DNA from: JAWKMZ01 sp041391965
Lineage (GTDB): Bacteria; Bacteroidota; Bacteroidia; Flavobacteriales; Flavobacteriaceae
Length of the DNA: 64,000 nucleotides
Assembly (NCBI GenBank): GCA_041391965.1
Contig: JAWKMZ010000001.1
Location: forward strand, 186,001 to 250,000
Reading direction: 5' to 3'
Shown: piece after piece, positions 24,639-34,108 of the stretch
Layout of the letters: the number at the start of each line of letters is the position of its first letter
Numbering within the stretch: position 1 is the first letter of the stretch
Program-made: the position numbers and the translations under genes
The notes under the pieces: model-generated
The model's database searches: none
The model's input: only the letters and a program-made list of their open reading frames with translations
What the model was told of the DNA's origin: nothing

Positions 24639-25352
24639 ATGAGTAAGCCATTCCAATTTAAAGAATTTGTTATCCATCAAGATCGCTGCGCTATGAAAAT
24701 TGGTACAGATTCGGTATTGCTTGGTGCTTGGACCTCGCTAAACAATAACCCTTTTTCGGTTTTAGATATTGGTGCTGGAACAGGAGTTTTAGCACTCATT
24801 TTGGCACAACGCAGTAATGCTACATTAATTGATGCCATAGAGATTGATGATAATGCTTACGAACAATGTGTTGAAAATTTTGAGCAATCTGCTTGGAGTG
24901 ATCGTCTGTTTTGTTATCACGCTTCTTTAGACGAATTTACTGATGAAATTGAAGAGCAATACGATTTAATCATCTCAAATCCACCATTCTATTCTGAAGA
25001 TTATAAAACCGAAAACCACCAACGCGATTTAGCACGCTTTACAGATGCAATGCCTTTTGAACATTTATTAAAAAGTGTATCAAAATTACTTTCAAAAGAA
25101 GGTGTTTTTTCAGTAATTATTCCTTTTGCAGAAGAAGAAAACTTCATAGATTTAGCTTTAAAAGTTAAGCTATTTCCACTGCGAATAGTAAACGTTAAAG
25201 GCAATCCATCTTCAGAAATAAAACGAAGTCTTATTGAATTTTCTTTTAGTAAAAAACAAATCACAATCGAAACTCTTATAATAGAAACGTCAAGACATCA
25301 CTACACGCAAGATTATATTAATTTAACAAAAGCGTTTTACCTAAAAATGTAA
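24639..25352 (+). CDS. trmN6: tRNA1(Val) A37 N6-methyltransferase TrmN6
   Basis: This 237-aa SAM-dependent methyltransferase has the SAM-binding motif LDIGAGTGVLALIL and the catalytic NPPF tetrapeptide (IISNPPFYSED) typical of amino-group N6-methyltransferases. The N-terminal MSKPFQFKEFVIHQDRCAMKIGTD also fits the TrmN6/YfiC family. It methylates A37 in tRNA-Val. It stands third in the rpsP row. Confidence 0.88.
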   Translation: MSKPFQFKEFVIHQDRCAMKIGTDSVLLGAWTSLNNNPFSVLDIGAGTGVLALILAQRSNATLIDAIEIDDNAYEQCVENFEQSAWSDRLFCYHASLDEFTDEIEEQYDLIISNPPFYSEDYKTENHQRDLARFTDAMPFEHLLKSVSKLLSKEGVFSVIIPFAEEENFIDLALKVKLFPLRIVNVKGNPSSEIKRSLIEFSFSKKQITIETLIIETSRHHYTQDYINLTKAFYLKM

Positions 25353-25356
25353 CCTT

Positions 25357-26658
25357 TTACCGTTGATTCCATTTCATAATTAGGTATAAAGGAACACCCA
25401 TTAGCAATAATATAAAACTATAAAAAACGGTTTCACTTCCTGCTCCATAAATTGCCCAAAGCGAAAAAGCCATTCCTAAAATTCCTAAAACAAAGGTTCT
25501 TACCCAATTATGCGCTTGCAATTTATCTTGAATACGAATGGCAACATAAGCTGCAGCCGTAAAAAAATAAGGAACTAATGCTGTAAAAACGGTAATTTCA
25601 ACAATAATTTTAAATTGCTCAACAAGCCCTTCGGTAAAATTCATAAGCATCACAATGCTTGATAACACACTTCCAATAATAAGACCAATAGTTGGTGCTT
25701 CTTTTTTGTTTATCTTCTTAAAAATTTTAGGAAATAAATCATCTTTTGCTGTAGCTAATGGCACTTGACCCATTACCAATACCCAACCATTTAAAACACC
25801 CAATCCAGAGATAATCACACCAACTGCCACAAAGTAACCTCCAAATTCGCCTGCTATTAATTTGGCTGCTTTTGCAAAAGGTGCTGCTGAGCTTTGTAAA
25901 ACATCAGTAGGCAAAATTCCAAATAAAACAACTGTTGCTAATATATAAACCATTGAAGTCAAAACAGCACCAATCATTGTTGCTTTTGGAACAGTTTTTT
26001 CAGGGTTTTCAACATTTTCTGCTGGTATTGTTGCACACTCAATACCTAAAAAAGCATATAGTGTAAGAGCTGCAACCGCAGGAAATGTAGTAAAATTGCT
26101 TTGGTTAGTTAAATTAAAAGCTGGAAAATTGTCGAGGTTAAAAAAGAAAGCACCTACAATAATTACAAAAACTAAAGGTAAAAGTTTTAATGCTGTAGTC
26201 ACTACCTGAACTTTCCCTGAAGTTTTAACACCTCGTGTATTAATCCACGTAAACAACCATATTAAAGATAAGGCAACACTAATTTGATATACAGAATTTG
26301 ATTCTAACACAGGAAAAAAGAAACTCAATGCGCCAACAATAGCAATAGCAATAGCACCATTGCCAACCCAACAACCAATCCAATAACTCCAAGCTATTAA
26401 ATATCCAAAAAAATCACCAAAAGCCGCTCGCGTATAAGCATATGATCCACCACTTTTGTTAACTACTATCTTACTTAGATTACTAAATATTTTTGCTAAT
26501 ATTAAAGCTCCTGCCGAAGTAAATATCCAACCCAACAAGCTAATGCTCCCATAAGTCGCCAAAGCTGCAGGCAAGACAAAAATACCAACACCAATCATAT
26601 TTCCTACAACCAATGAAGTTGTTGTTATTAAGCCAATTTTTTGTGGTTTTTTTTGCAT
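25357..26658 (-). CDS. APC-family amino acid permease
   Basis: A 433-aa protein with about 12 TM helices. It has the APC-superfamily first helix (LVVGNMIGVGIFVLPAAL, with GxG(I/V)F-like unwinding), GGSYAYTRAAFGDF, and FLGIECATIPAENVENPEKTVPKA in the TM6 region. It is an inner-membrane amino acid or polyamine transporter; the substrate is not predictable. It converges on trmN6. Confidence 0.9.
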   Translation of the reverse strand: MQKKPQKIGLITTTSLVVGNMIGVGIFVLPAALATYGSISLLGWIFTSAGALILAKIFSNLSKIVVNKSGGSYAYTRAAFGDFFGYLIAWSYWIGCWVGNGAIAIAIVGALSFFFPVLESNSVYQISVALSLIWLFTWINTRGVKTSGKVQVVTTALKLLPLVFVIIVGAFFFNLDNFPAFNLTNQSNFTTFPAVAALTLYAFLGIECATIPAENVENPEKTVPKATMIGAVLTSMVYILATVVLFGILPTDVLQSSAAPFAKAAKLIAGEFGGYFVAVGVIISGLGVLNGWVLVMGQVPLATAKDDLFPKIFKKINKKEAPTIGLIIGSVLSSIVMLMNFTEGLVEQFKIIVEITVFTALVPYFFTAAAYVAIRIQDKLQAHNWVRTFVLGILGMAFSLWAIYGAGSETVFYSFILLLMGVPLYLIMKWNQR

Positions 26659-26744
26659 AAATTCAAACGTTTAACAAATTAATAATTAATTACTTAAATT
26701 TAGAGGCATATAAATATACAATTATTAATAAATTGATAAGCAAA

Positions 26745-27824
26745 ATGTATCATATTCATTCCGATATTTCAAAAGCCGAAACCTTGCCAGCATCATTTTA
26801 TAGAGATGCTTCCGTATTTGAAACTATAAAATCAGATGTATTTTTAAAATCGTGGCAATGGATTGGCGATGAAAATTTGGTAAAACTACCCGAATCTGTT
26901 TATCCATTTGTACTATTAGACAGTTTTTTATCAGAGCCCATGCTGTTAACCAGAGATATGAATGACATTATAAATTGCATGACCAATGTTTGCACGCACA
27001 GAGGAAATTTGGTAGCTCTAAATGCTGGAAAATCAAAAAAATTAACCTGTACATATCATGGCAGACGCTTTGACCTCAAAGGAAATTTTGAATATATGCC
27101 AGAATTTAAAGAAGCAGAAAATTTTCCAAGAGCTTGTGACAATTTACAGCAATTTCCATTAAAAAAATGGGATCCCTTTTTGTTTGTAGGTTTAAATCCT
27201 GCTTTCGATTTTCAAGAAGTAATTGATAAAATGAAGGAACGTATTGGCTTTTTACCTTTGTCAGAATTTACATATTCCGAAGCCTTGTCTAAAGACTATT
27301 TGGTGCATGCACATTGGGCTTTGTACTGCGACAATTATCTGGAAGGCTTTCATGTGCCTTTTGTACATGATGGTTTAAACAAAGTTTTAGATTATGGTAG
27401 TTATGCAACCGAAATTTATGAGCATTGCAACCTACAAATTGGCTACACCAATGAAGCGACTGAAACCTTCGAATTGCCAAAAGACCACGTAGATTACGGT
27501 AAAAACGTAGCAGCTTATTATTATTGGGTATTCCCAAACATGATGTTTAATTTTTATCCATGGGGACTTTCCATCAACATTGTAAAACCAATTGATATTA
27601 ACAAAACAAAAGTGTCTTTTATCAGTTATGTTTACGATGCGTCTAAACTCGACAAAGGTGCAGGAAGCGGTCTTGAAAAAGTAGAACGCGAAGATGAATT
27701 TGTGGTTGAAAATGTTCAAAAAGGGGTTAATTCTTCGTTTTATAAAGCAGGTCGATTTTCACCAACACGAGAAAAAGGAGTTCATCATTTTCATTGCTTG
27801 TTGGCCAAGTTTTTAAATCCTTAA
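26745..27824 (+). CDS. Rieske-type ring-hydroxylating oxygenase, alpha subunit-like
   Basis: A 359-aa protein from ATG 26745 (an upstream TTG would add 4 residues). The Rieske 2Fe-2S site is CTHRG...CTYHG (C-x-H and C-x2-H). The mononuclear iron site is DNYLEGFHVPFVHD, matching the D/E-x-x-H-x3-4-H oxygenase pattern. Such enzymes use electrons from a ferredoxin reductase to hydroxylate or demethylate aromatic or quaternary-amine substrates. No reductase gene is adjacent, but ferredoxin and ferredoxin reductase genes lie 7 kb downstream. The acyl-CoA dehydrogenase gene starts 66 bp later on the same strand. Confidence 0.87.
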   Translation: MYHIHSDISKAETLPASFYRDASVFETIKSDVFLKSWQWIGDENLVKLPESVYPFVLLDSFLSEPMLLTRDMNDIINCMTNVCTHRGNLVALNAGKSKKLTCTYHGRRFDLKGNFEYMPEFKEAENFPRACDNLQQFPLKKWDPFLFVGLNPAFDFQEVIDKMKERIGFLPLSEFTYSEALSKDYLVHAHWALYCDNYLEGFHVPFVHDGLNKVLDYGSYATEIYEHCNLQIGYTNEATETFELPKDHVDYGKNVAAYYYWVFPNMMFNFYPWGLSINIVKPIDINKTKVSFISYVYDASKLDKGAGSGLEKVEREDEFVVENVQKGVNSSFYKAGRFSPTREKGVHHFHCLLAKFLNP

Positions 27825-27890
27825 ATTTCTTATTAAAATCTTTAGTGATTCGTTTTGCATTCGTTAAATTTGGAGCATTAAAAATTAGAT

Positions 27891-29069
27891 ATGAAACCAG
27901 ATTTATTTGAAGCACCTGATTATTACAATTTAGACGCACTTTTATCAGAAGAACATAAATTAGTACGTGACGCAGCCAGAGAATGGGTAAAACGCGACGT
28001 TTCTCCAATCATAGAAGATTACGCTCAAAAAGCAGAATTTCCAACACAAATTATCAAAGGTTTGGCAGACATTGGTGCCTTTGGACCTTATATTCCAGTA
28101 GAATATGGAGGTGCTGGATTAGATCAAATTTCTTATGGTTTGATTATGCAAGAGATAGAACGTGGCGATTCAGGCGTTAGAAGCACAGCGTCTGTACAAT
28201 CCTCTTTGGTGATGTATCCAATTTGGAAATATGGCAACGAAGCACAACGACAAAAATACTTACCAAAATTGGCAAGTGGTGAATGGATGGGTTGCTTCGG
28301 TTTGACCGAGCCAGATCATGGCTCAAATCCTGGAGGCATGGTTACCAATTTTAAAGATAAAGGCGATCATTACTTATTGAATGGTGCCAAAATGTGGATA
28401 TCCAACGCACCTTTTGCACAAGTGGCAGTTGTTTGGGCTAAGGACGAAAGTGGACGCATTCATGGTTTGATAGTTGAACGTGGTATGGAAGGTTTTTCAA
28501 CACCTGAAACCCATAATAAATGGTCACTTCGTGCTTCAGCAACAGGTGAACTCATTTTTGACAATGTCAAAGTTCCAAAAGAAAACTTATTGCCTAACAA
28601 ATCTGGTTTAGGAGCACCTCTTGGTTGTTTGGATTCTGCACGTTATGGTATTGCTTGGGGAGCTATTGGTGCTGCGATGGATTGTTATGACACCGCTTTG
28701 AGATATAGTAAAGAGCGTATGCAATTTGGAAAACCCATTGGGCAATTCCAACTACAACAAAAAAAATTAGCCGAAATGATTACCGAAATCACCAAAGCAC
28801 AACTGTTAACTTGGCGACTTGGTGTGTTGCGTAATGAAGGCAAAGCAACCTCAGCACAAATTTCTATGGCAAAACGCAATAATGTGGATATGGCCATTCA
28901 TATTGCTCGTGAAGCCCGACAAATGCTTGGAGGCATGGGAATTACTGGCGAATATTCAATCATGCGACATTCTATGAATTTGGAAAGTGTCATCACTTAC
29001 GAAGGCACACACGACATCCATTTACTAATTACCGGTTTGGATATAACTGGATTGAATGCTTTTAAATAA
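27891..29069 (+). CDS. acyl-CoA dehydrogenase, glutaryl-CoA dehydrogenase-like
   Basis: A 392-aa FAD enzyme. GCFGLTEPDHGSNPGGM, YGIAWGAIGAAMDCYD and the C-terminal VITYEGTHDIHLLI closely follow glutaryl-CoA dehydrogenase motifs, including a catalytic Glu in YEGTHD. Expected reaction: oxidative decarboxylation of glutaryl-CoA to crotonyl-CoA in lysine/tryptophan breakdown. The saccharopine dehydrogenase at 55.9 kb would fit lysine degradation, but that is inference. It ends in a terminator. Confidence 0.87.
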   Translation: MKPDLFEAPDYYNLDALLSEEHKLVRDAAREWVKRDVSPIIEDYAQKAEFPTQIIKGLADIGAFGPYIPVEYGGAGLDQISYGLIMQEIERGDSGVRSTASVQSSLVMYPIWKYGNEAQRQKYLPKLASGEWMGCFGLTEPDHGSNPGGMVTNFKDKGDHYLLNGAKMWISNAPFAQVAVVWAKDESGRIHGLIVERGMEGFSTPETHNKWSLRASATGELIFDNVKVPKENLLPNKSGLGAPLGCLDSARYGIAWGAIGAAMDCYDTALRYSKERMQFGKPIGQFQLQQKKLAEMITEITKAQLLTWRLGVLRNEGKATSAQISMAKRNNVDMAIHIAREARQMLGGMGITGEYSIMRHSMNLESVITYEGTHDIHLLITGLDITGLNAFK

Positions 29070-29138
29070 AAGTCTAAAGCTTATTTGATTATCTTATTCA
29101 GACAAAATCATTGTCGGAAAATATATAAAATTTAATAA

Positions 29139-29168
29139 AATGCTTCTCAAAATTGCGAAGCATTTTTT
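29139..29168 (+). terminator. terminator after acyl-CoA dehydrogenase gene
   Basis: AATGCTTC/GAAGCATT stem with a 10-nt loop followed by TTTTT, 70 bp after the stop and 28 bp before the next gene. Confidence 0.7.
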
Positions 29169-29195
29169 TATTGGAATTTTGCTTACATTTACTTT

Positions 29196-30095
29196 ATGTT
29201 CACAAGCAAAAAACGTTTAGACAGAGCCTATAAAGAAGCTAAAATTCTCTCTTTTGATGATGATAGCAAATTTATATTTTTTAGTGATTGCCATAGAGGC
29301 GACAATAGTTTTGCAGATGATTTTGCCAACAACCGAAACATTTATTTTCATGCACTAAAGCATTATTACGCTGAAAATTTTACTTATTGCGAAATTGGTG
29401 ATGGTGATGAACTATGGGAAAATCTAAGTTTTCAACCTATTTTAGAAGCACATAAAAATGTGTACGAATTGATGCAGTTATTTTACAATCAAAATAGATT
29501 GCACATGATTTGGGGCAACCATGACATGGTTTATCGCAACCCAAAATATGTTGAAAAATATTTGTATTCTTATTTTGATGCCAGAACTGGTGAAGACAAA
29601 CCGCTTTTTCCTAATTTAAAATTTAACGAAGCCCTTATTTTAAAACATTCTAAAACTAATCAAGAATTGTTTTTAACCCATGGTCATCAAGCCGATTGGT
29701 GGAATTATACCTTTTGGAAATGGAGCCGATTTTTGGTAAGAGTCTTATGGAAACCTTTAAATGTCATGGGAATTTCTGACCCAACACAACCAGCAAAAAA
29801 CTACAAAGAGCTGATTAAAGTAGAACGCAGAACCAAAAAATGGATTACAGAAAACAATAATTTAATTACTATTGTTGGTCATACACATAGACCTCGTTTT
29901 CCTGAGCCTGGTGATATTGCTTTTTTTAATGATGGAAGTTGTGTGCATCCACGAAGTATCACAGGCATTGAAGTCGAAAAAGGAGCAATTTCTTTAGTCA
30001 AATGGCAAATAGCTACCAATGAAGAAGGTATCCTTCAAATTGTAAGAGTGTTATTGGAAGGACCAAAAAAATTGATTGCTTATAAAACGTCTTAA
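29196..30095 (+). CDS. calcineurin-like metallophosphoesterase
   Basis: This 299-aa protein has the metal-binding motifs of the family: FFSDCHRGDNS (variant of GDxHG), EIGDGDELWEN (GDxxD), WGNHDMVYRNP (GNHD), THGHQADWW and VGHTHRPRFPEPG (GHTH). The ligands are complete. Substrate unknown; some Bacteroidetes homologues act on lipid A precursor-like molecules. The ATG is preceded closely by TACATTTA, consistent with a very short leader. Confidence 0.85.
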   Translation: MFTSKKRLDRAYKEAKILSFDDDSKFIFFSDCHRGDNSFADDFANNRNIYFHALKHYYAENFTYCEIGDGDELWENLSFQPILEAHKNVYELMQLFYNQNRLHMIWGNHDMVYRNPKYVEKYLYSYFDARTGEDKPLFPNLKFNEALILKHSKTNQELFLTHGHQADWWNYTFWKWSRFLVRVLWKPLNVMGISDPTQPAKNYKELIKVERRTKKWITENNNLITIVGHTHRPRFPEPGDIAFFNDGSCVHPRSITGIEVEKGAISLVKWQIATNEEGILQIVRVLLEGPKKLIAYKTS

Positions 30096-30102
30096 GTAAT
30101 TT

Positions 30103-31494
30103 TTATAACGAATTAATAAATTGAAGCAAATCGGTTCGCTCTTGAGTTGACAATGCTTTAAACTTATTTTTAGAATTCAACGCTTCGCCTCCATGCCACA
30201 AAATGGCTTCTGTAATATTTTTAGCGCGTCCATCATGCAAAAAATGGGTGTGACCATTTACTACTTGGGTTAATCCAATTCCCCATAAAGGACGTGTTTT
30301 CCATTCATTTCCATTGGCTAAATAATCGGGTCTATTATCAGCTAAATCATTTCCCATATCATGCAACAACATATCCGTATAAGCATAGATTGTTTGGTTT
30401 GATATAGCAGGAATTGCATCAAAACCTGTTACCATACTTGGCACATGGCATTTGGCACATTCTATTTGTTCAAAAAGTTGCGCACCTCGTCTTACCGATT
30501 CGTTTTCTATATTTCTTGGAGCAGGAACTGCAAGTGTTTTGCAATAAAAGGCAACCTCATTTAAAATATTTTCAGGAATTTCAGGATCGTCACCTAAGCC
30601 ATCATCGCCATTGGTTTGTCCAAAACCTGTTTCTTGAGTAAACACATAATTGGTCACTCCCATATCTCCAACATAAGCACCAGCACATTGTTCTAACACT
30701 GTTGCGGTATTGGCTTTCCATCCAAAACGTCCAATTTTTGTAGTGCCTGTCACAAAATCATACACATAATTGGCTTTCCCAGAAATGCCATCACCATCAC
30801 TATCATTAATATCTTCATATAGTAAGATTTCAGATTCTGGAATAGCTTCTAATAATCCTAAACCAAAAACTGGTGGTGCTAATCGAGGTGACAACAATAT
30901 ATTATTTGGAACTGTTGTGTAAGCATCAATTAAATTGTATTGAGGTTTTTGTAAAGTGATTTGCGTTCCATCTGCCAATGTTTCTACTATTGGTGTATAA
31001 TTCACTTCAAATTTGGCTTCAGGTTCATATCCAAAAATAGCTTGATTTTGAATTTGTAATCCAAAATTAGGCACAGGAACAGGACCACCATTGTTGTCCA
31101 TTCCTGGTAAACTTGAACGCATAAAAAATCCGCTTAAGCCATTGATATTATTAGGAAAAGGTGATCTTCCGTCTTTAGGGTGGCAAGATACACACGATGT
31201 ATTGTTAAAAATAGGACCAACACCTGCATTTACTTGAGCTGGTGCTGTTACAAAAGCCGATTCAAACTGAAAATCGCCATCTAAATGCAGGTCTAAATCA
31301 TTCCCATTTAAGTTAGCTGCTGGTGTGCTAAACGCATTACTGGATGTTAAAAAAACAGTGGTTTCGCCTCCTGCCTTCAAACGACTTTGCAATGAAGGCA
31401 AATTGGTATATCCTCCATTATCATCTTTTGAACAGGACACCGCAACAAAAACAAACAACACAACCAAACTAAAAATTAAATGACTTCTTTTCAA
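30103..31494 (-). CDS. di-haem oxidoreductase family lipoprotein (DHOR/DUF1111)
   Basis: Read from a TTG at 31494 that yields MKRSHLIFSLVVLFVFVAVSC, a clean lipobox signal peptide; no ATG is available and an earlier TTG at 31521 lies inside a hairpin. The c-type haem sites are CVSCH and CAKCH. The DHOR family (PF06537) has two haems and MauG-like peroxidase ancestry. It lies directly downstream of an imelysin gene, a pairing repeatedly seen in iron-associated loci. It is probably envelope-anchored and electron-transferring; the substrate is unknown. Confidence 0.8.
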   Translation of the reverse strand: MKRSHLIFSLVVLFVFVAVSCSKDDNGGYTNLPSLQSRLKAGGETTVFLTSSNAFSTPAANLNGNDLDLHLDGDFQFESAFVTAPAQVNAGVGPIFNNTSCVSCHPKDGRSPFPNNINGLSGFFMRSSLPGMDNNGGPVPVPNFGLQIQNQAIFGYEPEAKFEVNYTPIVETLADGTQITLQKPQYNLIDAYTTVPNNILLSPRLAPPVFGLGLLEAIPESEILLYEDINDSDGDGISGKANYVYDFVTGTTKIGRFGWKANTATVLEQCAGAYVGDMGVTNYVFTQETGFGQTNGDDGLGDDPEIPENILNEVAFYCKTLAVPAPRNIENESVRRGAQLFEQIECAKCHVPSMVTGFDAIPAISNQTIYAYTDMLLHDMGNDLADNRPDYLANGNEWKTRPLWGIGLTQVVNGHTHFLHDGRAKNITEAILWHGGEALNSKNKFKALSTQERTDLLQFINSL

Positions 31495-31515
31495 AACCTT
31501 TGTTTTTATATAAAA

Positions 31516-31550
31516 AGACAAAACGTGTGTATATTAAACACGTTTTGTCT
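31516..31550. other. strong hairpin between imelysin and di-haem oxidoreductase genes
   Basis: A 13-bp perfect stem (AGACAAAACGTGT with ACACGTTTTGTCT) with a 9-nt loop lies in the 68-bp gap between two co-directional minus-strand genes. On the minus strand it is followed by TTTTTAT, so it could act as an attenuator or partial terminator that tunes expression of the downstream gene. Confidence 0.6.
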
Positions 31551-31562
31551 TAAAAATTAATT

Positions 31563-32636
31563 TTATAAATTAGAAATTAATGGTACTAAATTAGTATTCA
31601 ATAGTGTAATCAAATCAGATACTTTGGTTTGTGCATTTTCAACTGCTGTTCTGTTATTTACAATAGCATCTGTAAAGGTTCCAGGAATGGCCTCAATAGC
31701 GGAAATAGCATCAGAAATGGCTGTTTTAATTTGGGCATCTAAATTTGAATTTTTTAATTGCACAACATCAGAAATTCCTTTTCCGTTGACATTGTTATAA
31801 TCTCCCAAATATATGTTTTGAATACTTCTAATGTTGTTAGCAAAATCTAATTTTGAGTTGTTACTAAAACGAGATTCTTCAGCTTCTGGTTTAGCGCCTC
31901 CATTATTCCCATTAAGGGGTTCTTCAATTTTACCATTGGCAACTTCATCAGCAATAATAGCTAATCCTTCAACAATTTCTTGTAATGCTGCTTTTTGAGA
32001 TGTATAGATAGAACCTGATTGTCCTGCGTTGATAAAGTTGGCTGCAAAATTGCCTTGACTTGCCAACCATCCAAAGTATAAATCTTGGGTTTGTACTTCA
32101 AGATTTTGAGTTGCAGCTACTAAATATTCAATTTCTCTTGTTGTTAAATCAGAAGCTGCTTTGTTACCATTTAATCCCCAAACAAAATACTCAATGGTAT
32201 GAAAACCTCTGGCTTCATTGTTACTTTCTAATAAAGTAGAGGTAATTGGATTGCCACTATTTAAAATATTATTAATAGCATTAACATCTACAGGCCACGA
32301 ATCAATAGCAGGATCAATTCCGTCAGTATCTACAGGTCCATATAAAAATCCTTCCGATTTTTCCCAAGGTGCTCTTGTGTTTTGCCATGCTTCTTTAACT
32401 GCTTGAAGTGCAGTTTCATCTCCAATAGTCAAATTACTAACAGCATCTTCTAAAGCTTGAGAATTAGTGTATAAACTGTTATAGGTTTCTGTAATCACAT
32501 TTAAGGATACATTAGTTAATACTTGTGTGTAGAGCTCTGCATTTGGGTCTGTTGTTTCAGAGCCATCGTCATTATTGCTGCAGCTTGTAAAAGTGATAAT
32601 AGCAATTAAGCTTAAAAAAATGATGTTTTTTTTCAT
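31563..32636 (-). CDS. imelysin-family lipoprotein
   Basis: This 357-aa lipoprotein (lipobox FTSC, Cys19) has the imelysin signature GFHTIEYFVWG, containing the GxHxxE motif, and the typical helical pattern (NNILNSGNPITSTLLESNNEARG). Imelysins are iron-regulated envelope proteins; some are iron-binding or uptake components, and an early peptidase claim is doubtful. It lies between a porin and the di-haem oxidoreductase on the same strand, 22 bp after the porin stop. Confidence 0.9.
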   Translation of the reverse strand: MKKNIIFLSLIAIITFTSCSNNDDGSETTDPNAELYTQVLTNVSLNVITETYNSLYTNSQALEDAVSNLTIGDETALQAVKEAWQNTRAPWEKSEGFLYGPVDTDGIDPAIDSWPVDVNAINNILNSGNPITSTLLESNNEARGFHTIEYFVWGLNGNKAASDLTTREIEYLVAATQNLEVQTQDLYFGWLASQGNFAANFINAGQSGSIYTSQKAALQEIVEGLAIIADEVANGKIEEPLNGNNGGAKPEAEESRFSNNSKLDFANNIRSIQNIYLGDYNNVNGKGISDVVQLKNSNLDAQIKTAISDAISAIEAIPGTFTDAIVNNRTAVENAQTKVSDLITLLNTNLVPLISNL

Positions 32637-32657
32637 GATGTTATAGTTATTTGGTTT

Positions 32658-34001
32658 TTAAAATTCGAATCCAATTCCTGTTGAAAATGTACGTTCGTGT
32701 TGTTTTTTGCCTGTAAGTTGCAAGGTGGCTTGGTCATAGTTTTCTGAGCCCAAACGTCTGTCAGAATAATGTGCTTTAATGACAATTTTAGGATGCACAA
32801 ACCAGTTAAAACCTCCTGTAATAGCACTACGTTGCCAACGTGGATTATCAATAATGCTTCCTTCTACATCTTGCATGGTATCATAATAATCGTAGCGCAT
32901 AAAAGGATATAGCATTTGCTTACTTTCAGGGCTTATCAATGGTAAAATATTGTAACCTACTTCTGCTGAAAATCCTAAAGCATTTTTACCAACTGGTGTT
33001 CTTTTGACACCTAAATTATTGGAAAGATTTGCATTTTTTTGCGAAACAATATTGGAGTTTTCTAAGTTACCATAAAGTCCCATAGCATTAAAGCGAAGAT
33101 TTTTTTCGTTGTACGAAATATGACCTTCAACCAAAGTAACATAAGCTGATTGCTTCATGTCATTTTTTGGTCTGTTAGCTGCTGCATCGTTAATATAAGC
33201 AGACAACCCTACAAAGGTATCTTTATGAGTTCCGAATTTGTAGTCTAAACGACCAGCAAAAGCAAAAGATTCAGCAGTTGCCATATCAAATTTAGTTTGG
33301 TAACCCCATTTTATCCAGTTTCTTGAAGAAAATCCAGAAGCATCCAAGCCACTCACCACATAGGCTCTATACATAAAACGTTTGGCAAACGTGCCATAAA
33401 ATTCAATACCGTTTTCATACCAACCCAAAGGAAGGATAGCGTTTTCCATCTCTGGTCGGTGTGCTGTAAAATATTTTGTTGGTTCATCTAAACTTGAAAA
33501 CACTCCAAAATAAACTTTTAAACGACCTGCTCTAATGTTAAAATAGGGTTGAATTTGAAAATTGATATGTGCTTGTTCTAATTTGACTTCGCCACCTTTT
33601 TCAACTTCTTGCTCAAACTCTCCAAACTCCTCTTGGGTGTCATATTCTAAAGCAACTCCTGTCCCTCCATGCTCAAACTCAATTTCCGATTTAAAACTTA
33701 TCTTGTCTGTAAACTGATAAGACAAATACAGGTTTAAACGTTCTGGATCAAACTTGTTTTTTAATGAAGGGTCTGTATCAAAATCATAATTATAATAATT
33801 TATGACACTATAGCCTTTTAAGTTGAATTTACGCCATCTTAAAAGTGCCTCATTTTCGGTTTCCGACTTTGCTTTGAACTCTTCTCTAAGTTCGGTTTTT
33901 ATTTCTTCTTTGAGTTTTTTATAGGCAATAGAATCTTGCGCTACTTGTGAAAATGTATTTGCTGTAATTAATACACAAATGGTGATGATAATTCTTTTCA
34001 T
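32658..34001 (-). CDS. phosphate-selective porin O/P-like outer-membrane porin
   Basis: A 447-aa protein from ATG 34001 (the first 7 codons of a longer frame from a TTG are intergenic). It has a signal peptide, a short charged coiled-coil segment (IAYKKLKEEIKTELREEFKA), then 16-strand-type porin sequence (NLYLSYQFTDKISFKSEIEFEHG; GRLKVYFGVFSS), ending STGIGFEF with terminal Phe. The family is PF07396. The solute is unknown; being first in the imelysin/di-haem row it may admit an iron-related or anionic solute. Confidence 0.88.
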   Translation of the reverse strand: MKRIIITICVLITANTFSQVAQDSIAYKKLKEEIKTELREEFKAKSETENEALLRWRKFNLKGYSVINYYNYDFDTDPSLKNKFDPERLNLYLSYQFTDKISFKSEIEFEHGGTGVALEYDTQEEFGEFEQEVEKGGEVKLEQAHINFQIQPYFNIRAGRLKVYFGVFSSLDEPTKYFTAHRPEMENAILPLGWYENGIEFYGTFAKRFMYRAYVVSGLDASGFSSRNWIKWGYQTKFDMATAESFAFAGRLDYKFGTHKDTFVGLSAYINDAAANRPKNDMKQSAYVTLVEGHISYNEKNLRFNAMGLYGNLENSNIVSQKNANLSNNLGVKRTPVGKNALGFSAEVGYNILPLISPESKQMLYPFMRYDYYDTMQDVEGSIIDNPRWQRSAITGGFNWFVHPKIVIKAHYSDRRLGSENYDQATLQLTGKKQHERTFSTGIGFEF

Positions 34002-34108
34002 TTCTTCTAAATAAGGTTGCAAAATTATACTTATTTAGACTAATTACAAATAAAAAATATATTATTTTTAATACTTTTAATAAATGATTTGAAAATGAAT
34101 TTGTTAGA

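Noticed and set aside
31495..31521. TTG start at 31521 for the di-haem oxidoreductase
   Set aside because: It lies in the stem of a strong hairpin and would put nine extra residues before the signal peptide; TTG at 31494 gives a normal lipoprotein signal.
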